From Faucicola sp902506225 (GTDB lineage: Bacteria > Pseudomonadota > Gammaproteobacteria > Pseudomonadales > Moraxellaceae), in NCBI GenBank assembly GCA_902506225.1, contig LR733345.1, positions 434,001 to 498,000 of the forward strand: a stretch of 64,000 bases of DNA. Direction: 5' to 3'. The notes below the pieces were generated by a model. The model saw only the letters and a program-made list of their open reading frames with translations, had not been told where the DNA came from and made no database searches. A program made the translations under genes and the position numbers. Below are positions 35,433 through 45,181 of the stretch, one piece after another. How positions within the stretch are numbered: position 1 is the stretch's first letter; every line of letters begins with the position of its first letter.

Positions 35433-35753
35433 TTATTTGGCAGGTGTAGGCGTCGTTGGTGTAGGGCTTGCAGGCGCAGTATTAGTCGCTAGACTGGTAT
35501 CAAGGGTACGGCTAGATAGCGATTGCTGTTTAGCAAATACTGCCAATGTCATACTGGTGATAAAGAAGATTGCCGTTAAAACCGCCGTCAAGCGCGTCAG
35601 AAAGTTGGCAGAGCCAGACGCACCAAATACGGTTGCCGAACCGCCTGCACCAAATGAAGCGCCGGCATCGGCACCTTTACCATGTTGAACTAAAATCAGA
35701 CCAATCATTGAAATCGCGACAATAATATGAACCACTAAAATTGCATTATACAT
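35433..35753 (-). CDS. secG: Preprotein translocase subunit SecG
   Basis: Small auxiliary subunit of the SecYEG channel in the inner membrane. From ATG 35753 (MYNAILVVHIIVAISMIGLILVQ) it has 106 residues with two membrane segments (about 3-22 and 53-73), the conserved LVQHGKGADAGASFGAG loop and an Ala/Pro/Thr-rich C-terminus. A further start at 35780 would add nine residues and is less likely. It follows tpiA by about 90 bases, as in most gammaproteobacteria. Confidence 0.94.
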   Translation of the reverse strand: MYNAILVVHIIVAISMIGLILVQHGKGADAGASFGAGGSATVFGASGSANFLTRLTAVLTAIFFITSMTLAVFAKQQSLSSRTLDTSLATNTAPASPTPTTPTPAK

Positions 35754-35844
35754 ACTTATCTCTACAAAACTTGATAGCACTGATGCCCAACAAGAACGCT
35801 GTCAGTGGCAAAAGTAAGAAATTTTAAATGGGTGATATTTTACC

Positions 35845-36654
35845 TTAAATTTGGGCAAATGCTTGAATAATTTGTGTAAAGCTCGTCGCGTCTAGTGATG
35901 CCCCACCTACCAACACCCCATTTACATTTGGGCATTGGGCGATTTCTACGGCATTATCCGCTTTCACGCTGCCGCCATACAATATCGGTGTGGTCGCTAA
36001 AGAGGCATCGATGTCCATTAATGTGATGTTGATAAAGGCATGAATGTTTTGTACTTCTTGTATGGTTGGGGTTTTACCTGTACCAATCGCCCAAACCGGT
36101 TCATAAGCGATAATTAACTTAGAGGATAAGTTATCACATTCAGCGGCTAGTTGTTTAACCACCGTTAATTGCGCTGCTAGCACATCTTGGGTCTGATTTT
36201 TCTCATACTGGGCTTGTGTTTCACCGATACAAAAAACAACGGTTAAATCATGTGCAAAGGCATGGCGAATTTTTTGGATTAAACAAGTGTCATCTTCATT
36301 AAAATATTGACGGCGTTCTGAATGTCCGACTAAGACATAATTTACTTGAGCGTCCTTGAGCTGAGCACCCGAAACTTCCCCAGTAAACGCGCCTTTATCG
36401 GCGTGTTGTGCACATAAGTTTTGCGCAGCTAGCCCAATGTTACATGACCCATGTTGAATGGCTTGTTGCGTGGTCGATAAATGTATAAAACTCGGGGCGA
36501 CAACCACGTTACAGCGTTGCAGTACATCCGCAGGTATCTGCTGCTGTAAATCGGTCATGAGGGCTGTGGCAGTCAGCTGTGTGCTAGGATTCATTTTCCA
36601 ATTAGCAATCACCCAAGAATTCTGCCAATTTGCTACATAATCAGATGCTTTCAT
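35845..36654 (-). CDS. tpiA: Triosephosphate isomerase
   Basis: Interconverts dihydroxyacetone phosphate and glyceraldehyde 3-phosphate. The 269-residue product has catalytic Lys in VIANWKMN (residue 20), catalytic His in LVGHSERR, catalytic Glu in IAYEPVWAIGTGK and the phosphate-binding GGSVKADNA and GVLVGGASL. About 14 residues longer at the N-terminus than E. coli TpiA: MKASDYVANWQNS precedes WVIANWKMN, and no internal Met fits better. Confidence 0.97.
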   Translation of the reverse strand: MKASDYVANWQNSWVIANWKMNPSTQLTATALMTDLQQQIPADVLQRCNVVVAPSFIHLSTTQQAIQHGSCNIGLAAQNLCAQHADKGAFTGEVSGAQLKDAQVNYVLVGHSERRQYFNEDDTCLIQKIRHAFAHDLTVVFCIGETQAQYEKNQTQDVLAAQLTVVKQLAAECDNLSSKLIIAYEPVWAIGTGKTPTIQEVQNIHAFINITLMDIDASLATTPILYGGSVKADNAVEIAQCPNVNGVLVGGASLDATSFTQIIQAFAQI

Positions 36655-37077
36655 AATGTCCCTGTCAATTGAGGTAAGTGGTTATCTATGAATTTGCAAA
36701 GTATAAATGTCAAGATAACATTAAAATATAAGTAACGCTATTTAACATATCACGGTGTAAAACATCACCATGTAAAGATATCAAGATATGAAAATAGGAG
36801 TATTTAAAATACTAGGCGTAAAATGGTAGGTATTATATAAGCAATTGCAGCGATTTGCCGAATAAATTATTGGGTTACGCAAGTGAGATATTTAAAGAAG
36901 GGATAAAGTATAACAACAGTTTTATGAAGGTTGATTGAGAGAGATAAAATGCGATAAAAAATTATTTATCGCTGAATTCACGGATTTGTCGAGAATGATT
37001 TGTTAATATATAAATGAATAGTTTACACTAACAAACACTAGCCCATTTGAATAAATATTGAGTAAACGAGAAAAACG
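36655..37077. other. tpiA-pilB intergenic region
   Basis: About 420 AT-rich bases with no ORF. It must contain divergent promoters for tpiA and pilBCD. A perfect 8-base inverted repeat lies at 36951-36958 and 36965-36972 (GCGATAAA/TTTATCGC, 6-base loop) without a T run. Two copies of a CACNRTGTAAA-like unit lie near 36751-36776. I see no sigma-54 type site. Confidence 0.5.
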
Positions 37078-38784
37078 ATGGCGGCATCCCTTCCTAGTTT
37101 TGGTGGCATTGCATCGCGATTAGTGCATGAAGGACTAGTTAGCGAAGCGGCAATGCAAAAAGTATTGGCAGAATCGCAGCAGCAAAAAATAAATTTAATC
37201 GCCTATGTGGTTGACAATAAGCTTGCGCAAGCTGACGCAGTAGCGTGGGTAATTTCGCGAGAATTTGGCGACCCACTCATTGATTTGGATGCCATCAATG
37301 TCAACTATATTCCAAAAGAAGCGGTTGATGAAAAAATTATTCGCGAATTTAATATTCTGCCGATTTTCCAACGAGGTAGCCGCTTATTTGTTGCCATGAG
37401 CGACCCGACGCGGGTAGATGCTTTAGATGCACTGCGGTTCGGTACAAGGTTTACCGTGGAAACAGTGGTTGCCGAACACCACAAAATCAAATCACTCATC
37501 GAAAAAATCTTTACTACCACCAATTTAGCTGATTTTGATGATATGGAAGCGGTGGAGTTTGATGAAACCCGCGCCGATGAAGACAATAGTGCCACCAGTC
37601 ATTTAGATGTCAATGATGAAGCGCCTGTCGTCAAGTTCGTTAATGGGATGCTCATCAAAGCCATTACCATGGGCGCTTCAGACTTACACTTTGAACCCTA
37701 TGAAAAATCTTATCGCGTGCGTTTTCGTATTGATGGGGTGTTACAAAAAATGGCAAATCCACCGACGCAGCTAGCGGGTAAAATTGCTGCCCGCCTGAAA
37801 GTCATGTCACAAATGGACATCTCTGAACGCCGCGTGCCGCAAGATGGTCGTATCAAATTAAAAATTTCCAAGGATAAGGCGATTGATTTTCGTGTCAACT
37901 CATTGCCAACCTTATTTGGTGAAAAAATTGTACTGCGTATTTTAGACCCCTCATCAGCGATGCTAGGCATTGATGCACTGGGCTATGAGCCTGACCAAAA
38001 GCAGCTATTTATGGATGCGCTGGCAAAACCGCAAGGGATGTTATTGATTACCGGTCCTACTGGTTCGGGTAAAACCGTATCCTTGTATACGGGGCTTAAT
38101 ATCTTAAACACAGTTGAGACCAATATTTCCACCGCAGAAGATCCCGTTGAAATTAACCTTGAAGGCATCAATCAGGTCAACGTAAACAATAAAGTTGGCT
38201 TGACCTTTGCCAGTGCGCTCAAATCATTCTTGCGTCAAGACCCTGATATTGTAATGGTCGGTGAGATTCGTGACTTAGAAACGGCGGAAATTGCTGTCAA
38301 AGCTGCCCAAACAGGGCATATGGTACTGTCAACCTTACATACCAACTCAGCGCCAGAAACCTTAACGCGTCTACGTAATATGGGGGTGGCATCCTTTAAC
38401 ATCGCCACCTCAGTCAATTTGGTAATCGCACAGCGCTTAGCCCGTCGCCTGTGTAAAGCTTGTAAGAAACCGACAGATGTACCAAAAAATAGCTTGCTTG
38501 AAATGGGCTTTACGGAAGAAGATTTGGCAGATCCCAGCAATGTCATTTATGAGCCTGTTGGCTGCGCTGAATGCCGCGATGGCTATAAAGGACGTGTTGG
38601 TATTTATGAAGTGATGAAAGTAACACCAGAGATTGCGCGAATTATTATGGAAGACGGCAACGCTATTGAGATTAAAGACGCTGCCTTAAAGCAAGGGTTT
38701 AGGGATTTAAGGCGCTCTGGTATTTTAAAGGTTCTACAAGGCACGACCAGTATCCAAGAGATGTATCGTGTTACCAGCGAATAG
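37078..38784 (+). CDS. pilB: Type IV pilus assembly ATPase PilB
   Basis: Hexameric cytoplasmic ATPase that powers pilus extension. In 568 residues: an N-terminal MshEN/T2SSE_N domain (about 15-150) and the secretion ATPase core (about 190-560) with Walker A GPTGSGKT (near 326), Asp box, Walker B DPDIVMVGEIRD, His box TGHMVLSTLHTN and a zinc-type tetracysteine segment (CKACKK...CAEC). ATG 37078 starts MAASLPSFGGIASRLV. First gene of pilB-pilC-pilD-coaE. Confidence 0.96.
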   Translation: MAASLPSFGGIASRLVHEGLVSEAAMQKVLAESQQQKINLIAYVVDNKLAQADAVAWVISREFGDPLIDLDAINVNYIPKEAVDEKIIREFNILPIFQRGSRLFVAMSDPTRVDALDALRFGTRFTVETVVAEHHKIKSLIEKIFTTTNLADFDDMEAVEFDETRADEDNSATSHLDVNDEAPVVKFVNGMLIKAITMGASDLHFEPYEKSYRVRFRIDGVLQKMANPPTQLAGKIAARLKVMSQMDISERRVPQDGRIKLKISKDKAIDFRVNSLPTLFGEKIVLRILDPSSAMLGIDALGYEPDQKQLFMDALAKPQGMLLITGPTGSGKTVSLYTGLNILNTVETNISTAEDPVEINLEGINQVNVNNKVGLTFASALKSFLRQDPDIVMVGEIRDLETAEIAVKAAQTGHMVLSTLHTNSAPETLTRLRNMGVASFNIATSVNLVIAQRLARRLCKACKKPTDVPKNSLLEMGFTEEDLADPSNVIYEPVGCAECRDGYKGRVGIYEVMKVTPEIARIIMEDGNAIEIKDAALKQGFRDLRRSGILKVLQGTTSIQEMYRVTSE

Positions 38785-38840
38785 TGCATTTTTCATCCGT
38801 CTTTATTGAAGATTAGTTGAGATATTAAGGGGTTAAGGGT

Positions 38841-40064
38841 ATGGCAAAAGTCCAAACAGAAATGTTATTAGACTTTGTCTATGATGGGGTCAATCGCCGT
38901 GGCGAAAAAGTCAAAGGCGAAACCACCAGCCGCAATATTGAGCTGGCAAAAGCGCAACTACGCAAGCAAGGCATCAAAGTCAAGACGATTAAGAAAAAAC
39001 CCAAGCCTATTTTTCAAATGAAAAAAAGCATCAAGGCAATTGATATTGCTATCTTTGTGCGGCAGTTGGCTACAATGATGAAAGCGGGCGTTCCCCTTAC
39101 TCAGTCGTTTGAAATTGTTGCAGATGCGCTCGATAACCCCTCAATGAAAGAGCTGGTGCTTAGCGTCAAGTCAGAAGTGGAATCAGGGAGCACCTTTGCT
39201 GCGGCGCTGCGCAAACATCCCAGATATTTTGATGACCTATTTTGTTCATTAGTAGAGGCAGGTGAGCAATCAGGTGCGCTTGAAACTATGCTTGAGCGTG
39301 TCGCGACGTACAAAGAAAAAAGCGAGCTACTAAAAGCAAAAATTAAAAAAGCTTTGAAATACCCGATTGCGGTTATCGTGGTGGCGATTATCGTTACCAT
39401 TATTTTGCTGGTCAAAGTGGTACCGGTGTTTGCTGATTTATTCAATTCATTTGGCGCAGAGTTACCCGCGTTTACCCGGATGGTAGTCAGTATGTCGGAG
39501 TGGATGCAAAAATGGTGGTGGTTATTGCTATTTAGCATTGCAGGCGCTGTGGTTGGCTTTTCTGAAGCTAAAAAACGTAGTAAGCCCTTTAATGATTTTT
39601 TAGACCGAATTACCTTAAAATTACCAATCTTTGGCAATATTGCTTACCAAGCGGTGGTTGCCCGTTTTTCCCGTACCTTGTCTACCACTTTTGCGGCAGG
39701 TGTGCCGCTGATCGATGCGTTAGATTCAACCGCTGGGGCAACCAATAATGTGGTGTTTTATAATGCCACGCAAAAAATTAAAGGCGATGTTGCGACGGGT
39801 CAACAGCTGCAGTTTTCGATGCGCTCTACCAATCTTTTCCCCAGTATGGTTATCCAAATGGTCGGTATTGGTGAGGAGTCAGGTAGTCTAGAGGAGATGC
39901 TTGATAAAGTGGCGACTTATTATGAAAACGAAGTGGACAACGCCGTAGATGGGTTAACAAGTCTGATGGAACCGATGATTATGGCGGTTTTGGGGGTGCT
40001 GGTAGGGGGTCTAGTGATTGCCATGTATCTACCAATTTTCCAAATGGGCTCGGTGGTGGGCTAA
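38841..40064 (+). CDS. pilC: Type IV pilus inner membrane platform protein PilC
   Basis: GspF/PilC-family protein that couples PilB motion to pilin assembly. The 407 residues contain two repeats of the T2SSF domain (about 75-195 and 275-400), with membrane helices near 172-195, 225-245 and 375-400. Conserved patches are FVRQLATMMKAGVPL, AALRKHPRYFDDLFCSLVEAGEQSG and MVGIGEESGSLEEML. 56 bases after pilB, five before pilD. Confidence 0.96.
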   Translation: MAKVQTEMLLDFVYDGVNRRGEKVKGETTSRNIELAKAQLRKQGIKVKTIKKKPKPIFQMKKSIKAIDIAIFVRQLATMMKAGVPLTQSFEIVADALDNPSMKELVLSVKSEVESGSTFAAALRKHPRYFDDLFCSLVEAGEQSGALETMLERVATYKEKSELLKAKIKKALKYPIAVIVVAIIVTIILLVKVVPVFADLFNSFGAELPAFTRMVVSMSEWMQKWWWLLLFSIAGAVVGFSEAKKRSKPFNDFLDRITLKLPIFGNIAYQAVVARFSRTLSTTFAAGVPLIDALDSTAGATNNVVFYNATQKIKGDVATGQQLQFSMRSTNLFPSMVIQMVGIGEESGSLEEMLDKVATYYENEVDNAVDGLTSLMEPMIMAVLGVLVGGLVIAMYLPIFQMGSVVG

Positions 40065-40069
40065 CAATC

Positions 40070-40945
40070 ATGGCATTGATTCTAGATTTTGTATTATTAT
40101 TACAGCAGTCGCAATGGCTGACGTTGATTATCGTAGCTTTATTGGGATTATGTGTGGGCAGTTTTCTCAATGTGGTGATTTATCGCACGCCTTTGATGAT
40201 GGAGCAGCAGTGGAAGAACGAATGCCAGTTATTGCTCCATCCAGAAACCATTGTTGACCATCATGAATCCATTACCTTAAGCCGTCCTGCTTCTCGTTGC
40301 CCGCATTGTGGGCATTCAATACGTTGGTTTGAAAATATGCCTGTTATTAGCTGGCTACTGCTAAAAGGAAAATGTAGTCAGTGTCATCACGCCATTAGTT
40401 ATCGTTATCCGCTTGTAGAAATCATCACCGCTATTTTATCTGTACTGGTGGTGATGAAATTTGGTGTTACTTGGCAAGCACTGGCAGGATTGGTACTCAC
40501 ATGGACATTAGTGGCTTTGACAGGCATTGATTTTGATACCCAGTTGTTGCCTGACCGATTTACATTGCCGTTAGCGGGATTAGGATTATTTGTCAACGCC
40601 TTTGGCTTGTTTGTCAGTCCCACAGCGGCTATTTTTGGCTATGTGTTTGGGTTTTTATGCTTGTGGATTGTCTATCAACTGTTTTTGCTGATTACGGGCA
40701 AGCACGGGATGGGGCATGGCGATTTTAAATTATTAGCGGCTTTGGGGGCTTGGCTAGGGCCTTTGATGCTACCGTTAATTGTGCTTTTATCTGCCTTTGT
40801 CGGCTCGGTTGTGGGTGTAATATTGATGAAGCGCTCAGGTGAAAGCAAACCTTTTGCATTTGGACCTTATATCGCCATTGCTGGCATGATAGCACTGTTG
40901 TATGGGCAACCAATAATGTCGTGGTATCTAGGAAAAATGTCATGA
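40070..40945 (+). CDS. pilD: Type IV prepilin leader peptidase/N-methyltransferase PilD
   Basis: Bifunctional inner membrane enzyme that cleaves prepilin leaders and methylates the new N-terminus. The 291 residues include a methylase zinc motif with two CxxC pairs (CPHC and CSQC), the catalytic aspartates in GIDFDTQLLPD and GMGHGDFKLL, and about seven membrane segments. It also processes pseudopilins such as the product at 976-1539. Starts five bases after pilC; coaE follows with an overlapping frame. Confidence 0.96.
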   Translation: MALILDFVLLLQQSQWLTLIIVALLGLCVGSFLNVVIYRTPLMMEQQWKNECQLLLHPETIVDHHESITLSRPASRCPHCGHSIRWFENMPVISWLLLKGKCSQCHHAISYRYPLVEIITAILSVLVVMKFGVTWQALAGLVLTWTLVALTGIDFDTQLLPDRFTLPLAGLGLFVNAFGLFVSPTAAIFGYVFGFLCLWIVYQLFLLITGKHGMGHGDFKLLAALGAWLGPLMLPLIVLLSAFVGSVVGVILMKRSGESKPFAFGPYIAIAGMIALLYGQPIMSWYLGKMS

Positions 40946-40989
40946 CGTCATTTATGGGTCAGTTATCCGTGAATCAAGGAGGGGTTGTG

Positions 40990-41598
40990 ATGTTGGTAGT
41001 TGGGCTTACAGGGGGCATCGGTAGCGGCAAATCACAAGTGAGCCGTTGGTTCGATGCGCATGGAATTGTTATTATTGATGCCGATGTATTGGCACGTGAA
41101 GTCGTTGCCAAAGGTTCGCCAACGCTAAAAAAAATTGTCGCCAAATTTGGTGACTGGGTGATTGATGAGGCAGGTGAGCTTAATCGCCGTGCTATGCGAG
41201 AGCATGTATTTGGTAGTGTGCAAGCGTTAATGGATTTGGAACAAATCACCCATCCTGCCATTCGCAGCCGTGCCAAAGAATTACTAAGAGCTGCCCAGTC
41301 GCCCTATGTAATTTTGGTGGCACCCTTACTGTTAGAAGCCTCCGAAGCGGGGCTGGCCAATCTGTGTGAGCGAGTATTGGTGGTCGATAGTCATGAATCC
41401 TTGCAGATTGAGCGCGCCAGTCAACGTGATGGTCAAACACCTGAACGTATTCAAAACATCATGGCAAATCAACTGTCGCGTCATGACAGGCTCAGACAAG
41501 CCGATGACATAGTCGATAACAACGGTAGCTTAGACGATTTGTATTTAAAACTTGAACAGTTGCACCAAAAATATTTGGCAATGGCAGGGGTTAATTAG
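40990..41598 (+). CDS. coaE: Dephospho-CoA kinase
   Basis: Last step of coenzyme A synthesis: ATP-dependent phosphorylation of the 3'-hydroxyl of dephospho-CoA. The 202 residues begin MLVVGLTGGIGSGKSQVS with the P-loop GGIGSGKS, then DADVLAREVV, THPAIR and VAPLLLEA. I chose ATG 40990 because AAGGAGG lies at 40976-40982, an excellent ribosome site, and the N-terminus matches the family; an ATG at 40942 overlapping the pilD stop (ATGA) would add 16 residues. pilD-coaE is a conserved pair in gammaproteobacteria. Confidence 0.96.
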   Translation: MLVVGLTGGIGSGKSQVSRWFDAHGIVIIDADVLAREVVAKGSPTLKKIVAKFGDWVIDEAGELNRRAMREHVFGSVQALMDLEQITHPAIRSRAKELLRAAQSPYVILVAPLLLEASEAGLANLCERVLVVDSHESLQIERASQRDGQTPERIQNIMANQLSRHDRLRQADDIVDNNGSLDDLYLKLEQLHQKYLAMAGVN

Positions 41599-41607
41599 CG
41601 CTAAAGA

Positions 41608-41632
41608 TAAAAGCCGTCTGATTAAGACGGCT
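41608..41632 (-). terminator. Terminator between coaE and nadV
   Basis: AGCCGTCT (41612-41619), loop GATTA, AGACGGCT (41625-41632). The T run (TTTTAT) is on the minus strand, so it mainly serves nadV; it may also stop coaE transcripts. Confidence 0.8.
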
Positions 41633-41654
41633 GTTGAGATTGCGACAAGTTCAA

Positions 41655-43061
41655 TTATGATTTTACCGATGAGCGTTGACGAATCGCGGTTAGCGTATCA
41701 TCAACTAGTAAATCACCGTTCAAAAATACATCTTGCAACAAATTATTTTGCTCGGCAAGCTCATCTTCACGCAGCGTCATATAACTACCCTGATGTTTGA
41801 CCAAGGCTAAACGCCCGCGTTTGCTGCGTTTACTCACACTGGTAATTGGGTCTTTATACACATCTCGCCAAAAACCGTCCACCCGTGCGCTGCTGGTCTT
41901 CATCGCAAAATTCAAAGTATCGCGGTTAACTTGTTGCAGTAGCCCGCCACCCATCCCAAAGGTAATATTGTCACTACTAAAGCCTGCTTTAATCACCGCA
42001 TCAATTATTTTACCCATGCTAGTGGGATTAATACCATCCCCTTGGATGAGTCGCACATAGCTTGGCAGTAGCTTATAGCCTTTTGAATTGGTGGTGGTGC
42101 CAAATTTTGCTGCAAGGCGCTGCAAGGCTTCACGCACCACTTTAATCGGATCGCCACTATCAGGGCGAATCACTAACGTGCCGCCTGTTTGCGCTACTTT
42201 TTCTTTTAGCTCACCACCCCAAATATTATCAATGGCATTCCATAAGTCGTAGCTATCACTCACTACCGCAAAGGTTTTACCTTCACCGCCAAATTTGGCA
42301 ATCATATTGCCATAGGCATCTGCTTCATGCTCACGTCCCCAAGTGGTCATGGTGCTATGTTCTGCTGCAGGAATGGAAAAAGCCGTCATGTCATTTTGCA
42401 TACCATACCAACGATTGGCAGCCACAATTGCGCTTAAGGTATCCGTACCGGAAAAATTTACCAAGTGAGCAAGCGCGCCGAGTGCAGCCGATTCAAGGCT
42501 AGACACCCCACGAGCGCCAAAATCATGCAATTTAAACGGTAGATTATTTAAGTTATCAGCCGATTTTTCCAAGCCTGCTTTGATGATTTGCTTACAATAA
42601 TAAGAAAGGCTTGCCACAGTGCTAGGATACCAAATAGCGCGCAATAGCGCAGTTTCGATATAGCTTGTCAACCAGTAAAACTCAGGGTCGGTATTCACCA
42701 CCTGACACAATACTTGACCCGTTGGTACCACCATGCCTTCGGGTATCGCTTGAATGCGAAGTGGTAAAAGACCGCCATGTTTGGCGACTAATTGTCGCCA
42801 GCCTGCTTCATTAAACGGTACGCCATGAGCCGCAAGTAGCACTTTGGCTTCTTCTATATCAGCGTCGGTAATCGGTTTGGTAAGATACTGTTTTAAAAAA
42901 GCTTGTAGTCCAAAAAAAAGTACATTTTCAAAGTTGCTATTGCCGCCACGCGCTTCAATATAGCTAGATACATACTCGGTATTTGGTGGGTACTGCAGCC
43001 AATGCGACGTCTTATAGCTATCGGTATTTAAAATAAAATTGTCAAAATTTTGACTAAACAT
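41655..43061 (-). CDS. nadV: Nicotinamide phosphoribosyltransferase NadV
   Basis: Converts nicotinamide and PRPP to nicotinamide mononucleotide (NMN). The 468 residues match the NAMPT family throughout: LNTDSYKTSHWLQYP at the N-terminus, YIEARGG, HDFGARGVSSLESAALG (substrate Asp), AAEHSTMTTWG (catalytic His), RPDSGDP (Asp) and FGMGGGLLQQVNRDT for phosphate binding. ATG 43061 has AGAGGAG upstream; a GTG/ATG further up at 43103 adds 14 unlikely residues. It lies 70 bases downstream of nadM-Nudix and shares its direction. Confidence 0.95.
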   Translation of the reverse strand: MFSQNFDNFILNTDSYKTSHWLQYPPNTEYVSSYIEARGGNSNFENVLFFGLQAFLKQYLTKPITDADIEEAKVLLAAHGVPFNEAGWRQLVAKHGGLLPLRIQAIPEGMVVPTGQVLCQVVNTDPEFYWLTSYIETALLRAIWYPSTVASLSYYCKQIIKAGLEKSADNLNNLPFKLHDFGARGVSSLESAALGALAHLVNFSGTDTLSAIVAANRWYGMQNDMTAFSIPAAEHSTMTTWGREHEADAYGNMIAKFGGEGKTFAVVSDSYDLWNAIDNIWGGELKEKVAQTGGTLVIRPDSGDPIKVVREALQRLAAKFGTTTNSKGYKLLPSYVRLIQGDGINPTSMGKIIDAVIKAGFSSDNITFGMGGGLLQQVNRDTLNFAMKTSSARVDGFWRDVYKDPITSVSKRSKRGRLALVKHQGSYMTLREDELAEQNNLLQDVFLNGDLLVDDTLTAIRQRSSVKS

Positions 43062-43130
43062 CACAGAACTCCTCTGGTGATTGCTTGCGCAGGTTAAAAC
43101 CAAACCGTCTATCAGTTTGGTGGGAAAAAA

Positions 43131-44234
43131 TTAGAGACCCACCATTTTACAAATAATGGCATAATGGTCTTCAAACAGTTTATCGGCTTTTAATTCAGCC
43201 AAGGGTAGCCAAAACGCTTTTTTGGCATCATCGCCACCTTTCACCGATGGTAAGCCTTTGGGGTCGTTTTTGAGCATAAAGTAAAACGCTTGGGTGATGG
43301 TACGACCACGAGCCGAGCGATACGGGTCATCAAAGGTATGTTGACTATGGCGTGAGCCGCGCAGAACCGCTTCAGGCACTTTTAACCGAGTCTCTTCACG
43401 TAGCTCACGAATACAGGCGTCAAATAGCGTCTCTTTCGGGTCAATAAAGCCACCAGGCAATGCCCATAGTCCTTGACCTGGCATACTACGGCGCTCCACC
43501 AATAAGATGTGTCCTGATTGAATGACCACGGCATCAACGGTCATAAAGGTGGGTGGGTAGGGGCTTGATTCCCATTGTTTTTTGTATTTATCAATGAAGC
43601 CAGCCTCTTCGTGTAGGCGTTTAAATGCTTCGGTCTTTTTAAATGCCTTCATGACATCGGTTGTCGATTGCGGTACCGCGTCGGTTAGCGGATCGGCACC
43701 CAGCAAAAATCCCTCGCGAATCGGCGTGGCAGACAACTCATGAAAATTGGGCACCGCCACCGACTGCCAATTTGGAAAAAGTGACAAGTAATAGGATGAG
43801 CTGTCTTTTGAATGTCCAATTAGACCAATATTGGCGTTTAAATCGCCTGTCACTGACTTCACGCACTGTTGCACGTATTGAAGCCACTTGGTGTCATTGT
43901 ATAAGGCATCATCCAAACCGACACAATGGATGCGTTTGGCATCTTTGTTGTCAAAGGCGCCCAAAATCATTTGGCTACGTGCTTCGACACTAAAGCTATT
44001 GCGGATACTACTTGGCAAATTGGCAGAGCCAATGAGCATAATCACATTTTCAGCAAGCTTTAATGCTTCATCGACAACCGATTTATGACCTAAGTGAAAC
44101 GGCTGAAAACGCCCGATAAATACCAAATAGTCATATTGATAACCTTTTTTATTTTTGGGTGTGCTAAAACGCCCTTTATCCTCGGTGACGTCTTTTTTAG
44201 TAACCGTGATAGTGTCAGTAGTGGTATTTGGCAT
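43131..44234 (-). CDS. nadM: Bifunctional NMN adenylyltransferase/Nudix hydrolase
   Basis: The N-terminal half (about 30-200) is a NadM-type nucleotidyltransferase with FIGRFQPFHLGH (HxGH) and the C-terminal ATPIREG, which makes NAD from NMN and ATP. The C-terminal half (about 225-365) is a Nudix domain with GGFIDPKETLFDACIRELREETRL (Nudix box), perhaps an ADP-ribose pyrophosphatase. ATG 44234 has AAGGAG upstream; the frame is open to 44312 without a ribosome site. With nadV it forms a short pathway: nicotinamide to NMN to NAD. Confidence 0.93.
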   Translation of the reverse strand: MPNTTTDTITVTKKDVTEDKGRFSTPKNKKGYQYDYLVFIGRFQPFHLGHKSVVDEALKLAENVIMLIGSANLPSSIRNSFSVEARSQMILGAFDNKDAKRIHCVGLDDALYNDTKWLQYVQQCVKSVTGDLNANIGLIGHSKDSSSYYLSLFPNWQSVAVPNFHELSATPIREGFLLGADPLTDAVPQSTTDVMKAFKKTEAFKRLHEEAGFIDKYKKQWESSPYPPTFMTVDAVVIQSGHILLVERRSMPGQGLWALPGGFIDPKETLFDACIRELREETRLKVPEAVLRGSRHSQHTFDDPYRSARGRTITQAFYFMLKNDPKGLPSVKGGDDAKKAFWLPLAELKADKLFEDHYAIICKMVGL

Positions 44235-44489
44235 GACGCAAACTCCTTGCGAATGATAACGCTCTCGGTCTATCCAATGGCGTTTTGGTGATAAAGTTCG
44301 GTGGTAAAGCATGTTTTTTTAACTATCTTGCCTAAACTTTCCAGCCATGCCAAGTTATTTTTGGTTAAAGATTTTTGGTTGAAGATAGTGGCTAGATTCA
44401 AGTTTTGACTTAGCTAAAAAATATTGTGACGACGCTTGATAAGCCAAACAACGACCCCCAATAAAATCCCAGTAAATTACTCAAGTTTA

Positions 44490-44498
44490 TGCTAAAAT
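44490..44498 (+). promoter_or_regulatory. Extended -10 element before nfuA
   Basis: TGCTAAAAT (TGn plus TAAAAT) 35 bases upstream of the nfuA ATG, without a good -35. The remaining 250 bases towards nadM hold no ORF. Confidence 0.38.
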
Positions 44499-44532
44499 AT
44501 GGGTAAAAATTGATGACAAGCTAGGGTGACAT

Positions 44533-45150
44533 ATGAGCGATACAGAAAAAACCACAAATATCAAAATTACCGATTCAGCGCAAGGTTATCTGACTGAGTT
44601 ATTAGCAAAACAAAATACTGACGGCATCGGCGTGCGTATTTTTGTTGAACATCCCGGCACGCCGCGAGCAGAATGCTGTATGTCATATAGCCAGCCAAAT
44701 GAACACAATCCTGACGATTTAAAATTGGATTATGAGACATTCACCGCTTATATAGACACCCCATCTATTCCTTATCTTGAAGATGCAGTGATTGATTACA
44801 ATAAAGACCGTTTTGGCGGTCAGTTGACATTCCGTGCGCCCAATTCAAAAGTACCAAAACTGGGTGAAAATGCGAGCCTAGAGGAGCGTATCAATTACGT
44901 GCTGTCTTCAGAAATCAATCCAAATCTAGCGGCGCATGGGGGTAATGTGCAATTGGTGGATTTGGTACATGAAGAAGGGGTTGGTATCACCGCCGTGCTC
45001 AAATTTGGCGGCGGCTGTCAGGGCTGCTCTGCAGTTGATATGACGCTAAAACAAGGGGTTGAAGTCTCGCTAAAACAGCAAATACCAGAATTAACCCAAG
45101 TGATTGATGAGACCGACCATACCTATACTGCCAATGCGTTTTATAAGTAA
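44533..45150 (+). CDS. nfuA: Fe/S biogenesis protein NfuA
   Basis: Carrier that receives a [4Fe-4S] cluster and passes it to enzymes such as aconitase or lipoyl synthase, especially under oxidative stress. The 205 residues have an N-terminal degenerate A-type domain (ITDSAQGYLTELLAKQ..., residues 10-105) and a C-terminal Nfu domain with the cluster-binding GGCQGCS (Cys162, Cys165). AGGGTGA precedes ATG 44533. Confidence 0.95.
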   Translation: MSDTEKTTNIKITDSAQGYLTELLAKQNTDGIGVRIFVEHPGTPRAECCMSYSQPNEHNPDDLKLDYETFTAYIDTPSIPYLEDAVIDYNKDRFGGQLTFRAPNSKVPKLGENASLEERINYVLSSEINPNLAAHGGNVQLVDLVHEEGVGITAVLKFGGGCQGCSAVDMTLKQGVEVSLKQQIPELTQVIDETDHTYTANAFYK

Positions 45151-45181
45151 GGCGAAGTAATTAGCAGGCTATAGTTAAATG

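Noticed and set aside
41655..44234. nadV/nadM pair considered as part of a prophage
   Set aside because: No phage genes, integrase or attachment repeats nearby; both flanks are housekeeping genes with similar base composition.
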